NCBI GenBank assembly: GCA_002305725.1
Contig: DBQM01000028.1
Span: 14,000-19,072 of the forward strand
Length of the DNA: 5,073 nucleotides
Origin: Ruminococcus sp. UBA1394
GTDB taxonomy: Bacteria > Bacillota > Clostridia > Oscillospirales > Ruminococcaceae
Direction: 5' to 3'
This document shows positions 5,028 through 5,073 of this stretch, one piece after another (position 1 is the first letter of the stretch; each line of letters begins with the position of its first letter). A program made the translations under genes and the position numbers. Under the pieces are notes generated by a model. That model had not been told where the DNA came from. It ran no database searches and worked only from the letters and a program-made list of their open reading frames with translations.

Positions 5028-5073
5028 GCACCATTAGCTCAGTTGGTAGAGCAACTGACTCTTAATCAGTGGG
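5028..5073 (+). tRNA. tRNA-Lys (CUU anticodon), partial at window edge
   Basis: This is the 5' part of a second tRNA, starting 4 nt after the CCA of the first. The acceptor 5' strand is GCACCAT (5028-5034), the D arm GCTC/GAGC, and the anticodon stem ACTGA/TCAGT encloses CTCTTAA with anticodon CTT at 5061-5063, which reads the lysine codon AAG. The sequence ends in the variable region, so the T arm and 3' acceptor strand are outside the window. It is almost certainly co-transcribed with the first tRNA. Confidence 0.93.

Noticed and set aside
4948..5073. tRNA genes as an integration site for a mobile element
   Set aside because: No integrase gene and no repeated tRNA 3' end (attachment-site duplication) occurs in the window.

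Overview
The window looks like chromosome from a low-to-moderate GC member of the Bacillota, probably class Clostridia and perhaps a Ruminococcus-like gut lineage. This is inferred from the AT-rich intergenic DNA, strong GGAGG-type ribosome sites, a type III pantothenate kinase, the Firmicute-like tRNA-Lys sequences and the gene order. No single feature proves the genus.

Minus strand, about 4643 down to 64: one tightly packed operon, panB-panC-panD-coaX-coaBC followed by a gene for a small membrane-anchored DUF2726 protein. The junctions are a 14-bp overlap (panB/panC), a 4-nt gap (panC/panD), a 4-bp ATGA overlap (panD/coaX), an 8-bp overlap (coaX/coaBC) and an 11-bp overlap (coaBC/DUF2726). 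PanB makes ketopantoate from ketoisovalerate, PanD makes beta-alanine from aspartate, and PanC joins pantoate with beta-alanine to give pantothenate. CoaX phosphorylates pantothenate, and CoaBC adds cysteine and decarboxylates to 4'-phosphopantetheine. Ketopantoate reductase (panE, or IlvC acting in its place), coaD and coaE are not in the window. The last gene starts with TTG inside the end of coaBC and has no known role in CoA synthesis.

Intergenic region 4573-4947 (375 bp, no gene): it separates the operon from a rightward tRNA cluster. It holds the panB ribosome site, a 43-nt imperfect hairpin in the panB leader, a probable panB promoter, an AT-rich hairpin (4738-4771), a second compact hairpin with opposed GGA loops (4774-4816), a weak candidate second leftward promoter, and a near-perfect rightward tRNA promoter preceded by helix-phased A-tracts. 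The two hairpins at 4738-4816 are not explained by the flanking genes and are the least understood part of the window.

Plus strand, 4948 to the end: two lysine tRNA genes, UUU then CUU anticodon, 4 nt apart, the second cut by the window edge.

Left edge, 1-63: a probable terminator hairpin for the operon, overlapping a candidate leftward promoter that could serve a gene beyond the window. I see no mobile element, CRISPR array or clear novel defence system. The protein-coding content is mostly conserved core metabolism; the open questions are the non-coding structures and the DUF2726 passenger gene.
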